Assembly (NCBI GenBank): GCA_018064305.1
Contig: JAGHVP010000094.1
Span: 1 to 8,043, forward strand
Source: Candidatus Equibacterium intestinale
Lineage (GTDB): Bacteria > Bacteroidota > Bacteroidia > Bacteroidales > UBA932
Direction of reading: 5' to 3'
DNA length: 8,043 nt
Part shown: positions 1 through 6,217 of the stretch, one piece after another
How positions within the stretch are numbered: position 1 is the stretch's first letter
Layout of the letters: each line of letters opens with the position of its first letter
Notes under the pieces: generated by a model
The model's database searches: none
What the model saw: only the letters and a program-made list of their open reading frames with translations
Told to the model about the DNA's origin: nothing
Position numbers and translations under genes: made by a program

Positions 1-749
1 TGTGCGAACTGAGGCTGGCTGTCTGTCCATCCGAACGCTCTGTAGAGCAGATAATGGAGAGGAAGCGAAGGAAGCCATTCCTCACCGCGGATGACGTGTG
101 AAACCTCCATGATGTGGTCGTCTACAATGTTCGCCAGATGGTATGTGGGCAGTGCGTCTGCAGATTTGTAGAGCACTTTGTCATCAAGTGTCGAAGTGTT
201 GATGGTGATGTGGCCGCGGATGATGTCATCCATCTCCACATTTTCGTTTTCGGGCATGAGGAAGCGGATAACCCACTGGTCGCCGCGCTCTATGCGTGCC
301 TTCACCTCCTCTGCGGGAAGGGTGAGGGAGTTGCAGAGAGACTTGCGTGTGGCTGCGCTGTAGGCGAAGGTCTGGCCTTTCGACTCCATCTCGCTGCGGA
401 GCGCATTGAGGTCTTCAGCGCTGTCGAACGCATAATAGGCATTGCCGCTCTCGACAAGCTGGAGTACATACTTCAGATATATGTCACGGCGTTCGCTCTG
501 ACGGTAGGGGGCATGAGGACCGCCTACACCTACGCCTTCGTCAACTGTGATTCCGCACCACTTGAGTGATTCTATGATATAATCCTCAGCGCCGGGAACG
601 AATCTCTGGCTGTCGGTGTCTTCAATACGGAGAATGAAATCACCGCCGAAGTGGCGTGCAAACAGGTAGTTGTACAATGCTGTGCGGACACCTCCGATGT
701 GGAGTGCGCCTGTGGGGCTGGGGGCGAATCTTACGCGAACTTTGCTCAT
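1..749 (-). CDS. gltX: Glutamyl-tRNA synthetase, N-terminal half (partial)
   Basis: Class I aminoacyl-tRNA synthetase that charges tRNA-Glu with glutamate in the cytoplasm. The reverse strand translates without interruption from ATG at 749 to the window edge, giving about 249 residues of a family that is usually near 500. The protein opens MSKVRVRFAPSPTGALHIGG, which carries the class I HIGH-type motif (HIGG, residues 17-20). Further on are LRIEDTD, a YRQSER segment, and NIVDDHIMEVSHVIRGEEW, the typical GluRS stretch that ends the first half of the catalytic domain. The KMSKS loop and the anticodon-binding domain lie outside the window. The start is chosen because it sits directly before the conserved RFAPSPTG. 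The gene lies downstream of a tRNA-Glu gene on the same strand, separated by an intrinsic terminator. GlnRS is less likely because RFAPSPTG is the GluRS form. Confidence 0.97.
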   Translation of the reverse strand, partial: MSKVRVRFAPSPTGALHIGGVRTALYNYLFARHFGGDFILRIEDTDSQRFVPGAEDYIIESLKWCGITVDEGVGVGGPHAPYRQSERRDIYLKYVLQLVESGNAYYAFDSAEDLNALRSEMESKGQTFAYSAATRKSLCNSLTLPAEEVKARIERGDQWVIRFLMPENENVEMDDIIRGHITINTSTLDDKVLYKSADALPTYHLANIVDDHIMEVSHVIRGEEWLPSLPLHYLLYRAFGWTDSQPQFA

Positions 750-767
750 GGCAGAAGAAATGAATTT

Positions 768-775
768 CAAAAATA
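768..775 (-). promoter_or_regulatory. Possible -7 promoter box for gltX
   Basis: On the minus strand this reads TATTTTTG, an exact match to the Bacteroidetes -7 consensus TAnnTTTG. It lies 18 bases upstream of the gltX ATG and just after the tRNA terminator. I do not see a clean -33 TTTG at the expected 19-21 base spacing; that region is taken up by the terminator stem. It is therefore a plausible but incomplete promoter, and the message would have a leader of only about a dozen bases. Confidence 0.4.
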
Positions 776-784
776 ATCCTTTAC

Positions 785-811
785 AAAAAAGGCTGCCACT
801 ATTGGGCAGCC
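785..811 (-). terminator. Intrinsic terminator after tRNA-Glu
   Basis: The minus strand reads GGCTGCC, a 7-base loop, GGCAGCC, then six T residues: a perfect 7-bp G+C-rich stem followed by a U tract. It begins six bases past the encoded CCA of the tRNA. It should end the tRNA transcript before gltX, unless some transcripts read through. Confidence 0.9.
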
Positions 812-817
812 TCCTGT

Positions 818-892
818 TGGTACTCGATAGGAGAATCGAACTCCTATTTAGAGATTGAGAATCTCTTGTCCTAACCGTTAGACGAATCGAGC
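818..892 (-). tRNA. tRNA-Glu, anticodon CTC
   Basis: The minus strand folds into a full cloverleaf. The acceptor stem GCTCGAT pairs with ATCGAGT, with one G-U pair at 1-72. The D arm GTCTAACGGTTAGGAC is of the usual tRNA-Glu form. The anticodon stem AGAGA/TCTCT encloses the loop TTCTCAA, giving anticodon CTC. The variable loop has 4 bases, and the T arm is AGGAG-TTCGATT-CTCCT. The discriminator base is A, followed by an encoded CCA at 820-818. The body is 72 nt, or 75 with CCA. This species reads GAG codons; a TTC-anticodon tRNA-Glu would be expected elsewhere in the genome. The next gene downstream on the same strand is the synthetase that charges it. Confidence 0.95.
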
Positions 893-913
893 GTTTAGTG
901 TGTTTTGGGATGG

Positions 914-944
914 CAAAAGTATAACAATTTTTTGAAATACCAAA
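914..944 (-). promoter_or_regulatory. Bacteroidetes-type promoter of tRNA-Glu
   Basis: On the minus strand there is a -33 box TTTG (944-941), a 19-base spacer, and a -7 box TACTTTTG (921-914) that fits TAnnTTTG exactly. Transcription would begin roughly 15 bases before the mature tRNA 5' end at 892. Both boxes and the spacing fit the primary sigma factor consensus of Bacteroidetes. Confidence 0.8.
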
Positions 945-959
945 CAAATTGTAACTTCG
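931..959 (+). promoter_or_regulatory. Possible promoter of ansA
   Basis: The plus strand carries TTTG (931-934) and TAACTTCG (952-959), the latter one base from TAnnTTTG. The spacing is 17 bases, shorter than the usual 19-21, so the match is imperfect. It overlaps the tRNA promoter on the other strand, so the two promoters would share this 97-bp divergent gap. Confidence 0.35.
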
Positions 960-989
960 CACTCAACTTTTTTGAAAAAAAGTCAGATC

Positions 990-2015
990 ATGAGCAAAAT
1001 TCTGCTGATATACACAGGCGGCACCATCGGTATGGTGCAGAACAAAGAGACAGGTGCACTGGAAAGCTGCGATTTCGATTCGCTGGTGAAACATATTCCC
1101 GAGATGGAGCAGTGCAGTGCTGAAATCGATACTTTTTCATTCGAGTCACCGATCGACTCTTCCGATATGAATCCGGAAATCTGGGGGAAGATTGTGAAGG
1201 TGATTGCAGACCACTACGATTCTTATGACGGATTTGTGATTCTGCACGGCACTGATACAATGGCATTTACTGCATCTGCACTCTGCTTTATGCTTGAGGG
1301 GCTGAACAAACCGGTCATCCTTACCGGAAGCCAGCTCCCGATACATTCAATCCGCACTGATGCCAAGGAGAACATGATTACAGCCATAGAAATAGCTGCA
1401 GCAAAGGATATCGACGGGCATCCAATGGTTCCCGAGGTCTGCATCTATTTCCATGAAGAACTTATGCGCGGCTGCAGGTCCACCAAAATCAGCGCAAGCA
1501 ACCTGGCTGCCTTCGCTTCCAACAACTATCCGCTGCTTGCCCGTTCCGGCACCGATATCACATATTATCCCGAGTATATTAGGCCTTTCAATCCAGACAG
1601 CAGGCTGATTCCCCACTACAAGATGGATCCATCAATCATAATTCTGTCGCTTTTCCCTGGCTTCGGTCGTGAAATTGTAGATGGTGTTTTGAAGAATGAT
1701 GCAGTGAAAGGAGTGATATTCAGAACCTTCGGCTCTGGCAACGCCCCTCGGAACGGCTGGCTTGAAGAGTCTTTGAGCGAGGCGGTTTCCAACGGCAAGG
1801 TGATTGTCAACATTTCGCAGTGTGCCACCGGTTTTGTCCAGATGGAGAAGTACCAGACAGGCCGCGGCCTGCTTGATGCAGGTGTAATAAGCGGCCTCGA
1901 CAGTACTGTCGAAGCCGCTCTCACAAAACTTATGTATCTTCTGGGCGAAGGCTTGTCTCAATCTGAAATTTGCCGTAAAATGAATCTTTCCCTCGCCGGT
2001 GAGATAACTCTTTAG
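990..2015 (+). CDS. ansA: Type I (cytoplasmic) L-asparaginase
   Basis: Hydrolyses L-asparagine to aspartate and ammonia. The protein has 341 residues, close to the usual length for bacterial AnsA. It has no signal peptide, which fits the cytoplasmic type I enzyme rather than the periplasmic type II. Motifs are in order: YTGGTIG (residues 8-14, nucleophile Thr12), DSSDM near 57-60 (substrate binding), HGTDTM (86-91, with Thr88 and Asp89 of the catalytic set), LTGSQLPI near 111-118, and RGCRSTK with Lys166. Near the C-terminus LDSTVEAALTKL matches the conserved family end. The reading frame can be extended to a TTG at 972, but ATG at 990 places the TGGTIG motif at the standard distance from the start. 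The last bases overlap the convergent fimbrial gene by 4 bp. The last 160 bases hold an unusual group of palindromes, listed separately. Confidence 0.94.
   Translation: MSKILLIYTGGTIGMVQNKETGALESCDFDSLVKHIPEMEQCSAEIDTFSFESPIDSSDMNPEIWGKIVKVIADHYDSYDGFVILHGTDTMAFTASALCFMLEGLNKPVILTGSQLPIHSIRTDAKENMITAIEIAAAKDIDGHPMVPEVCIYFHEELMRGCRSTKISASNLAAFASNNYPLLARSGTDITYYPEYIRPFNPDSRLIPHYKMDPSIIILSLFPGFGREIVDGVLKNDAVKGVIFRTFGSGNAPRNGWLEESLSEAVSNGKVIVNISQCATGFVQMEKYQTGRGLLDAGVISGLDSTVEAALTKLMYLLGEGLSQSEICRKMNLSLAGEITL
1858..1919. repeat. Cluster of three palindromes inside the 3' part of ansA
   Basis: Three inverted repeats lie close together. The first is a perfect 14-bp palindrome, CAGGCCGCGGCCTG, at 1858-1871. 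The second is a 5-bp stem with 5-base loop (CCTGC / GCAGG) at 1868-1882. The third is a 30-bp inverted repeat at 1890-1919 whose core TCGACAGTACTGTCGA (1897-1912) is a perfect palindrome, with outer arms AGCGGC and GCCGCT. The only mismatch in the 30 bp is C1896 against A1913. In RNA made from the minus strand this becomes a U-G wobble, so the stem is unbroken there. The element starts 92 bases past the stop codon of the fimbrial operon on that strand. It may be a 3' end or RNA-stability structure for that operon, but this is inference. Confidence 0.75.
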
Positions 2016-3070
2016 AATGTAACTGTCTGGCTTGCAACCTCCACGAAGGGGAGTACTGTAAGTGTGTATGTAAGCTCGCTTGTGGTGAGGTCGTGGTCGT
2101 CGGCAGGGTCGCCTCCGTCACCGGGATTCTCGGGGTCGTCGTCACCTGTGCCGCCGGGGATACCTGCCTTTGTGATTGTGATTGCATAGTCGTATGAATG
2201 GTTGCGCGCTACTCCGTAGTGTGCAGTGTCGGATGACTTGAATGCATCTGCCTTCCATGTGTCGCCGTTGTTCACGGGGAGTGACCAGTAGTAGTCATGA
2301 CCGTCGATAGTGCCTTTTACGCAGAGTCGGATGCAGTTTCCGTCAGTTGCCATAGTGGTTGTGGTCCTCGGATAGCAGAAGAACTGGTGTCCTGTGGCTG
2401 CATCGCTGCCGCTCACGATGTTGCCATAGCTGTCGCATACTTCGAATGTGTCTTTGTTGCCGGCCAGGAGTCCGCTGGTGTAGCTTGTCCCCGGGGTACC
2501 GTCGTATTTGCAGGTATTGGGATAGTTCTTGATATAGACTTCCACGTCACTGACTGTCTTTCCTGCGTTCGCTCCGGTAAGTGCGAATTTGAGAGAGCTT
2601 ACGCTGATCTTGCTGACAAGCCTTGTGACATTGATGGGGACATTGGTGGTTGACTCTGTGATTGTCAAGGTGTTTTCACCAATCATCACCATGTCTGCAA
2701 TCCCTTCTTCAGAAAGTGTGGATACAAGTGCCATCAGTGCGGCAGGGGTTGATACTGCGTTGAATGTGAACTCTGAGTTGGGGTTCACGACTGCAATGAA
2801 TCGGCGCTGGCCCGGAGTGACCTCTATCGAGCCGGAGTTTGCATCTGTGATGCTTGCCGATCCGTCCAGGCGGTTTCCGTCAAATGCAAATATATAGACA
2901 GTGTTGATGGCGTCGTCGTCGATGCCTGAAGTGGCTTTGGTGACCATACCGAGCGAGAAGTTGACATTCACTTTCCCTCCCTGGCCTTCATTTGCCGAAT
3001 TGTCCATCTTGTTGCAGGATGTAACTGCCAGTACACCTGCCAGAGCAATCATAATAAGATTTCTTTTCAT
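2012..3070 (-). CDS. FimA/Mfa1-like major fimbrial subunit (fimbrillin lipoprotein precursor)
   Basis: Likely structural subunit of a type V pilus on the cell surface. The protein has 352 residues. The N-terminus MKRNLIMIALAGVLAVTSC is a lipoprotein signal with the acylated Cys at residue 19. The N-terminal domain has family-type segments: VNVNFSLG, an INTVYIFAFDG strand, RRFIAVVNPNS, and TRLVSKISV near 149-157. The C-terminal domain contains ARNHSYDYAITITKAGIP. An acidic Gly/Asp/Pro-rich linker (about 306-327) leads to a final strand, LTYTLTVLPF...QTVTF, as expected for the donor strand used in assembly. A trypsin-like cut after Lys45 (VTK/AT) would free the first strand, by analogy with processing of P. 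gingivalis FimA; this is inference. It is last in the operon, 19 bases after the previous gene, with an A-rich leader typical of well expressed Bacteroidetes genes. Confidence 0.85.
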   Translation of the reverse strand: MKRNLIMIALAGVLAVTSCNKMDNSANEGQGGKVNVNFSLGMVTKATSGIDDDAINTVYIFAFDGNRLDGSASITDANSGSIEVTPGQRRFIAVVNPNSEFTFNAVSTPAALMALVSTLSEEGIADMVMIGENTLTITESTTNVPINVTRLVSKISVSSLKFALTGANAGKTVSDVEVYIKNYPNTCKYDGTPGTSYTSGLLAGNKDTFEVCDSYGNIVSGSDAATGHQFFCYPRTTTTMATDGNCIRLCVKGTIDGHDYYWSLPVNNGDTWKADAFKSSDTAHYGVARNHSYDYAITITKAGIPGGTGDDDPENPGDGGDPADDHDLTTSELTYTLTVLPFVEVASQTVTF

Positions 3071-3089
3071 GTTTTGTTGGTTTTAGTTG

Positions 3090-4649
3090 TTAGTTGAAAA
3101 TATGAGTGTGTGAATTAGGATCTGTGACGTGGACAGTTATCGAGGGGCTTCTGTGCCCGTCGTATGTGAAGTACATCTTTACGTCGCCCAGGCCCTCTCC
3201 CTGTATGACGTTTTCTTCCGGCGAGATGGCGAATCCGCTACCGGTCGATGACATGTCATAGAAGAAACGGCTGTAGATGGGCTCGATGCTGCCGTTTTCC
3301 CTCTTCAGGAATGTGTTGACGTGTATTGTGTCATTCAGCGCCACATAATACTCGGAACTTTCTGCGAATACTTCTGAAATCGGGCTGACGACAGGAGGAT
3401 TAACCGGTACGACCGGGCCGGTACCGCCGTTGACTGTTATGGTGCAGGTGGCGCTGAACCTGCTGTGCTCGGCCAGCGTGGCGGTAATGATGGCTGTCCC
3501 GTATCCTACGCTGGTGACACCTCCGTCGTTGTCGACTGTTGCGACTGATGGATTGCTGCTTGACCAGATTACGTCATATCTCTCAGATGATGTGGGAGAT
3601 ACATACGCAATAAGGTCGGTTGTGAGTCCGGTTCCATCAAACGTATATGCTTCCGGATATATGTTCAAAGATGATATGGGTATTGTGTGGATGTCTGAAT
3701 CCACCCGCCAGTCCGAGCCGAGCGCCCCGGTGTCCGTCAGAGATACTCGTATTACATAATGCATGTTCCTGTATACGCTGAAGTCAGAAGTCTGGTTGCC
3801 GCCGAGGTAGAACCTGTATGTGAATCCGCCCCGCATAATCATACCTTTGTCATACAAATAGTCTCCAGAAAATTCAATGTAGCTGCACTTGTGCTCGTTG
3901 TCGCTTCCTTCTTCAAAATATTTGGTGCGGTCTGAATGATTGCCGAGAAGAAGCAACCCCTGGGCGTTCTCGAACATGTAGAAACTGACTTCGCTGCCGT
4001 TGTTGAGCAGGGCTATTTCACCGCTGTCCGCCCGGTCGCCGTCACTGAAACAATCTTCATATGAGCCGGCACGGGAATCTTTGAAAAGAGCAACCTTCGA
4101 AGGTGTGTTCTTTATCTTCATCGAGTTTATTGTCATGGATGCATTCTGAAGGGCGCTGTCGTCGATCTGAATCGATATCAGTGCCACACACCTCGTAAGG
4201 CCGATTTTTACGTCAACGCCGTCTGTCACAGGGATATACCCACTGTGTCCCGACATAGGAACCGCTCCCGCACTGTTGACTATTTCCGAATAGTCGCTGA
4301 TCCTGTACTGATACGATAACAGGTTCGACTCCCTGGCAAACCCGGCATTGTGAGTGATGTCACCGATGTTGCATACATAATAGAATATATATTCCTCACC
4401 TCTTGCGAACTGGTAAGACATAGAGGTCAGCGGACCGTCGGGGCAGTATTCTCCAACAACCAGGTTTCCGTTGCTGTCGTATGCCATCACACAACAGTCA
4501 GAAATGCAGTCGGCATCAACTGCAAGGCCTTTTGTGAGGGTGTTGTCAAGCCGGAAGAAGACAGTCACGCTCTCCTGAGTAAGGGGGATGTCCCGACCGC
4601 AGGCGGCAAGTGCCGCCGCAGATAATATGAAACAGACCAGTTTTTTCAT
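3090..4649 (-). CDS. DUF4906-like fimbrillin lipoprotein with Big2 Ig-like domain
   Basis: Likely an accessory or tip subunit of the same pilus. The protein has 519 residues from ATG at 4649; the frame can be extended two codons to a TTG, but MKKLVCFILSAAALAAC is a complete lipoprotein signal with lipid Cys17. Residues about 20-150 look like a FimA-type N-terminal domain. Residues about 220-318 carry SYIEFSGDYLYDKG, TYRFYLGGN, DFSVYRNMHYVIRVSL and SDWRVD, the pattern of DUF4906-type fimbrillins. Residues about 326-408 form a bacterial Ig-like domain (Big2) with VIWSSSNPSVATVDNDGGVTS and GTAIITATL. A Pro-rich linker near 409-423 leads to a further beta-rich C-terminal domain. Because the C-terminus lacks the usual terminal donor strand of stalk subunits, a tip position is reasonable but inferred. 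It sits 11 bases after the anchor gene. Confidence 0.82.
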   Translation of the reverse strand: MKKLVCFILSAAALAACGRDIPLTQESVTVFFRLDNTLTKGLAVDADCISDCCVMAYDSNGNLVVGEYCPDGPLTSMSYQFARGEEYIFYYVCNIGDITHNAGFARESNLLSYQYRISDYSEIVNSAGAVPMSGHSGYIPVTDGVDVKIGLTRCVALISIQIDDSALQNASMTINSMKIKNTPSKVALFKDSRAGSYEDCFSDGDRADSGEIALLNNGSEVSFYMFENAQGLLLLGNHSDRTKYFEEGSDNEHKCSYIEFSGDYLYDKGMIMRGGFTYRFYLGGNQTSDFSVYRNMHYVIRVSLTDTGALGSDWRVDSDIHTIPISSLNIYPEAYTFDGTGLTTDLIAYVSPTSSERYDVIWSSSNPSVATVDNDGGVTSVGYGTAIITATLAEHSRFSATCTITVNGGTGPVVPVNPPVVSPISEVFAESSEYYVALNDTIHVNTFLKRENGSIEPIYSRFFYDMSSTGSGFAISPEENVIQGEGLGDVKMYFTYDGHRSPSITVHVTDPNSHTHIFN

Positions 4650-4660
4650 TGTCAATTCTT

Positions 4661-5479
4661 TTATAGGGTTATTTCAAAAGTGTCATGTCTGACCCAGCCG
4701 TCAGTGCTTATGGATATGAATGCCGATGAAGATCCCAGCACAATGTCTATCACTATCGGTCTTCCGCTGCTTTCCGTGAGGTCTTCGCCGGCTTCCAGCA
4801 GCATACGGCCGATTTCGTACTCTCCGGTCCGTTGCTCTCCGTCAGAGATGAATTCAAGCCTGAGCATGGCGTTTGTGGCTTCGGCCTGCCTTGTGATAAG
4901 TGTCTGGAACTGATAGTATTCCTCTTCGGATGACGGTGATTTGACAAGCTGCGGCACAAGCTGCCCGGGATTGCCCGCCGGTACGTCTCCTCCGAACGAG
5001 AAAGTGTTGTTTATGCCTGTGATCAGGGTGTTCACACCGCTTATGCCGGATATCCGGCCGCGCAGCAGGATGATCACTGGTCTGAACTGCCTTTCAGGAG
5101 CTATTTTTATGTGGGCGTCTTCGCAGTTGGTGCGGACACTCTGGCGGAAAAACCATACGCTGTCGCGTCCTCCTGGCAGGTGTATGGTCTGGTGCGTGAC
5201 GTCAAGCCGTGAACTGTCCAGATTCCCCCAGGCACAGAACTGAAGCTCGTTCCTGCTCACCGGTATGATGAGTTCTTCACCGAACACTGCCGGCTCTGCG
5301 GTATGTGTGCCGCTGAACGTTCCGTCTTCAAACAGCATCATGTCCATTCTGCGTATGGCGGCTGTGTCGAGTTCTGTCATGTCCACATGAAGAAAGCAGG
5401 GGCACACAGAGCGGTCCTCCCTGATGCAGGAACACATCAGGAATAAGTATAGCAAGCATAGATGAAATACTCTCGACAT
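4661..5479 (-). CDS. Mfa2/FimB-like fimbrial anchor lipoprotein
   Basis: Likely anchors the pilus to the outer membrane and limits its length, as Mfa2 and FimB do in Porphyromonas. The protein has 272 residues. A short hydrophobic N-terminus ends in the lipobox MCSC, with lipid Cys18 followed by IREDRSVCPCFLHVDMT; this matches the family pattern of lipid Cys, charged stretch, Cys-Pro and a first strand. AAIRRMDMMLFEDG (40-53) and RNELQFCAWGNL (76-87) are typical of the family's first domain. The C-terminus (IVIDIVLGSSSAFISISTDGW...) is the short final strand expected where no further subunit is polymerised. It starts 3 bases after the DUF3575-like gene and is followed after 11 bases by the Big2 fimbrillin gene, so it is surely co-transcribed. 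Confidence 0.85.
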   Translation of the reverse strand: MSRVFHLCLLYLFLMCSCIREDRSVCPCFLHVDMTELDTAAIRRMDMMLFEDGTFSGTHTAEPAVFGEELIIPVSRNELQFCAWGNLDSSRLDVTHQTIHLPGGRDSVWFFRQSVRTNCEDAHIKIAPERQFRPVIILLRGRISGISGVNTLITGINNTFSFGGDVPAGNPGQLVPQLVKSPSSEEEYYQFQTLITRQAEATNAMLRLEFISDGEQRTGEYEIGRMLLEAGEDLTESSGRPIVIDIVLGSSSAFISISTDGWVRHDTFEITL

Positions 5480-5482
5480 GGT

Positions 5483-6058
5483 CTAACGATGAATAAAACA
5501 GATGATTGATAAAGAACAGTCCAGAGGAATAAGACCAAAACCCTTTTTGCGGTCCAGAATGCGGCCGCAGTGTGCCCCTGCGTAGTATGTGGTGTTATGA
5601 AGATATGCTGTGGTGCCGATGTCGGCGGAAAGGGCGAACCGCTCTCCGACCCGGCGGCAGTATCCGGCGCCCACACCGACCCCCGCCAGAGTCCCTTCCG
5701 GGAATGAGTCAGCTTTGATGCCGGCAACGTTGTATACAGACCAGAGCACTTTGCCCTTGGCATAAAGTCCGTCGAAAGGAGAGCCCGGCCAGATGCATAA
5801 GAATAGTTGTGGGGTGAAGCATCGGATCCTGAGCGTGCCGGACTCTCCGGAATTGAATTCGAACGGATTGTATTCTATTGTACATCCTGCGCTTGTGTGC
5901 GCGCCTGATGCATGCTGTATGCCTGCATTAATGGTGCAGAGCCGGGTCCAGGCAGCAAGGTCGGTGGATACTGCCCATCCGTTGTCGGCTGCATAAGCGC
6001 TGCAGCCAAGCAGCAGGGCGGCGGCAATGCCGGTCAGACTTCTTCTCAATCGCTTCAT
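5483..6058 (-). CDS. DUF3575-like exported protein, first gene of the fimbrial operon
   Basis: The protein has 191 residues with a clear signal peptide, MKRLRRSLTGIAAALLLGCSAYA, and likely cleavage after residue 23 (AYA/AD). The mature part has alternating polar and hydrophobic strands: NGWAVSTDLAAWTRLCTINAGI, IEYNPFEF, LYAKGKVLWSVYN and GVGVGAGYCRRVGERFALSADIG. This resembles the DUF3575 family, which has a small outer-membrane beta-barrel character and often starts Bacteroidales fimbrial operons. Its exact role is not known to me; an envelope role in pilus assembly or adhesion is inferred from position. The stop is followed after 3 bases by the anchor gene, which suggests translational coupling. 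The start at 6058 overlaps, in ATGA form, the stop of a four-codon mini-ORF (ATG at 6069). A -7 promoter box lies 22 bases upstream of the start. Confidence 0.78.
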   Translation of the reverse strand: MKRLRRSLTGIAAALLLGCSAYAADNGWAVSTDLAAWTRLCTINAGIQHASGAHTSAGCTIEYNPFEFNSGESGTLRIRCFTPQLFLCIWPGSPFDGLYAKGKVLWSVYNVAGIKADSFPEGTLAGVGVGAGYCRRVGERFALSADIGTTAYLHNTTYYAGAHCGRILDRKKGFGLIPLDCSLSIICFIHR

Positions 6059-6080
6059 ATCTCTTTCATTTTGTCCGATG

Positions 6081-6088
6081 CAAAAGTA
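6081..6088 (-). promoter_or_regulatory. Candidate -7 promoter box of the fimbrial operon
   Basis: The minus strand reads TACTTTTG, a full match to TAnnTTTG and identical to the box used by the tRNA gene in this window. Transcription would begin near 6074, leaving about 16 bases before the first gene. No TTTG is visible at the -33 position, where the sequence is G+C-rich. The promoter may therefore be weak or need an activator. Confidence 0.6.
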
Positions 6089-6177
6089 GCGTGGAAAAGA
6101 GGCTGTTCCGGGGAAATGAAGGCTATTCGGAAAATATTGTGGAATATCAAAAAAACTCCTGGCTATTATTGGAGGAT

Positions 6178-6201
6178 AATGATTATATTTACAAAATCAT
6201 T
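6178..6201. promoter_or_regulatory. Candidate operator upstream of the CobW-type GTPase
   Basis: AATGATT (6178-6184), 10 bases, then AATCATT (6195-6201) form a perfect dyad with 7-bp arms that ends 16 bases before the GTPase start. The centre contains TATATTTA, one base from the -7 consensus TAnnTTTG. The left half, GATAATGATTAT, resembles Fur-family operators. Because GTPases of this class are often controlled by Zur, a metal-responsive operator over the promoter is an attractive but unproven reading. Confidence 0.4.
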
Positions 6202-6217
6202 TTTAACGGAAAGAGAG

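Noticed and set aside
114..569. Plus-strand ORF of 151 codons at the left end
   Set aside because: It lies antisense to gltX, whose protein is clearly recognisable across the whole stretch; the plus-strand product resembles nothing I know.
972..989. Six-codon N-terminal extension of L-asparaginase from a TTG
   Set aside because: ATG at 990 gives the standard distance to the TGGTIG motif, and the TTG lies too near the likely transcription start.
1616..1961. Minus-strand ORFs antisense to ansA
   Set aside because: The plus-strand asparaginase motifs are unambiguous there and the antisense products show no recognisable domain.
2297..2897. Plus-strand ORFs inside the major fimbrial gene
   Set aside because: They are shadows of the minus-strand fimbrillin, which has a lipoprotein signal and family motifs along its length.
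5912..6217. N-terminal extension of the GTPase frame by 102 codons
   Set aside because: It overlaps the DUF3575-like gene and the divergent promoter region, and the P-loop belongs near the N-terminus in this family.
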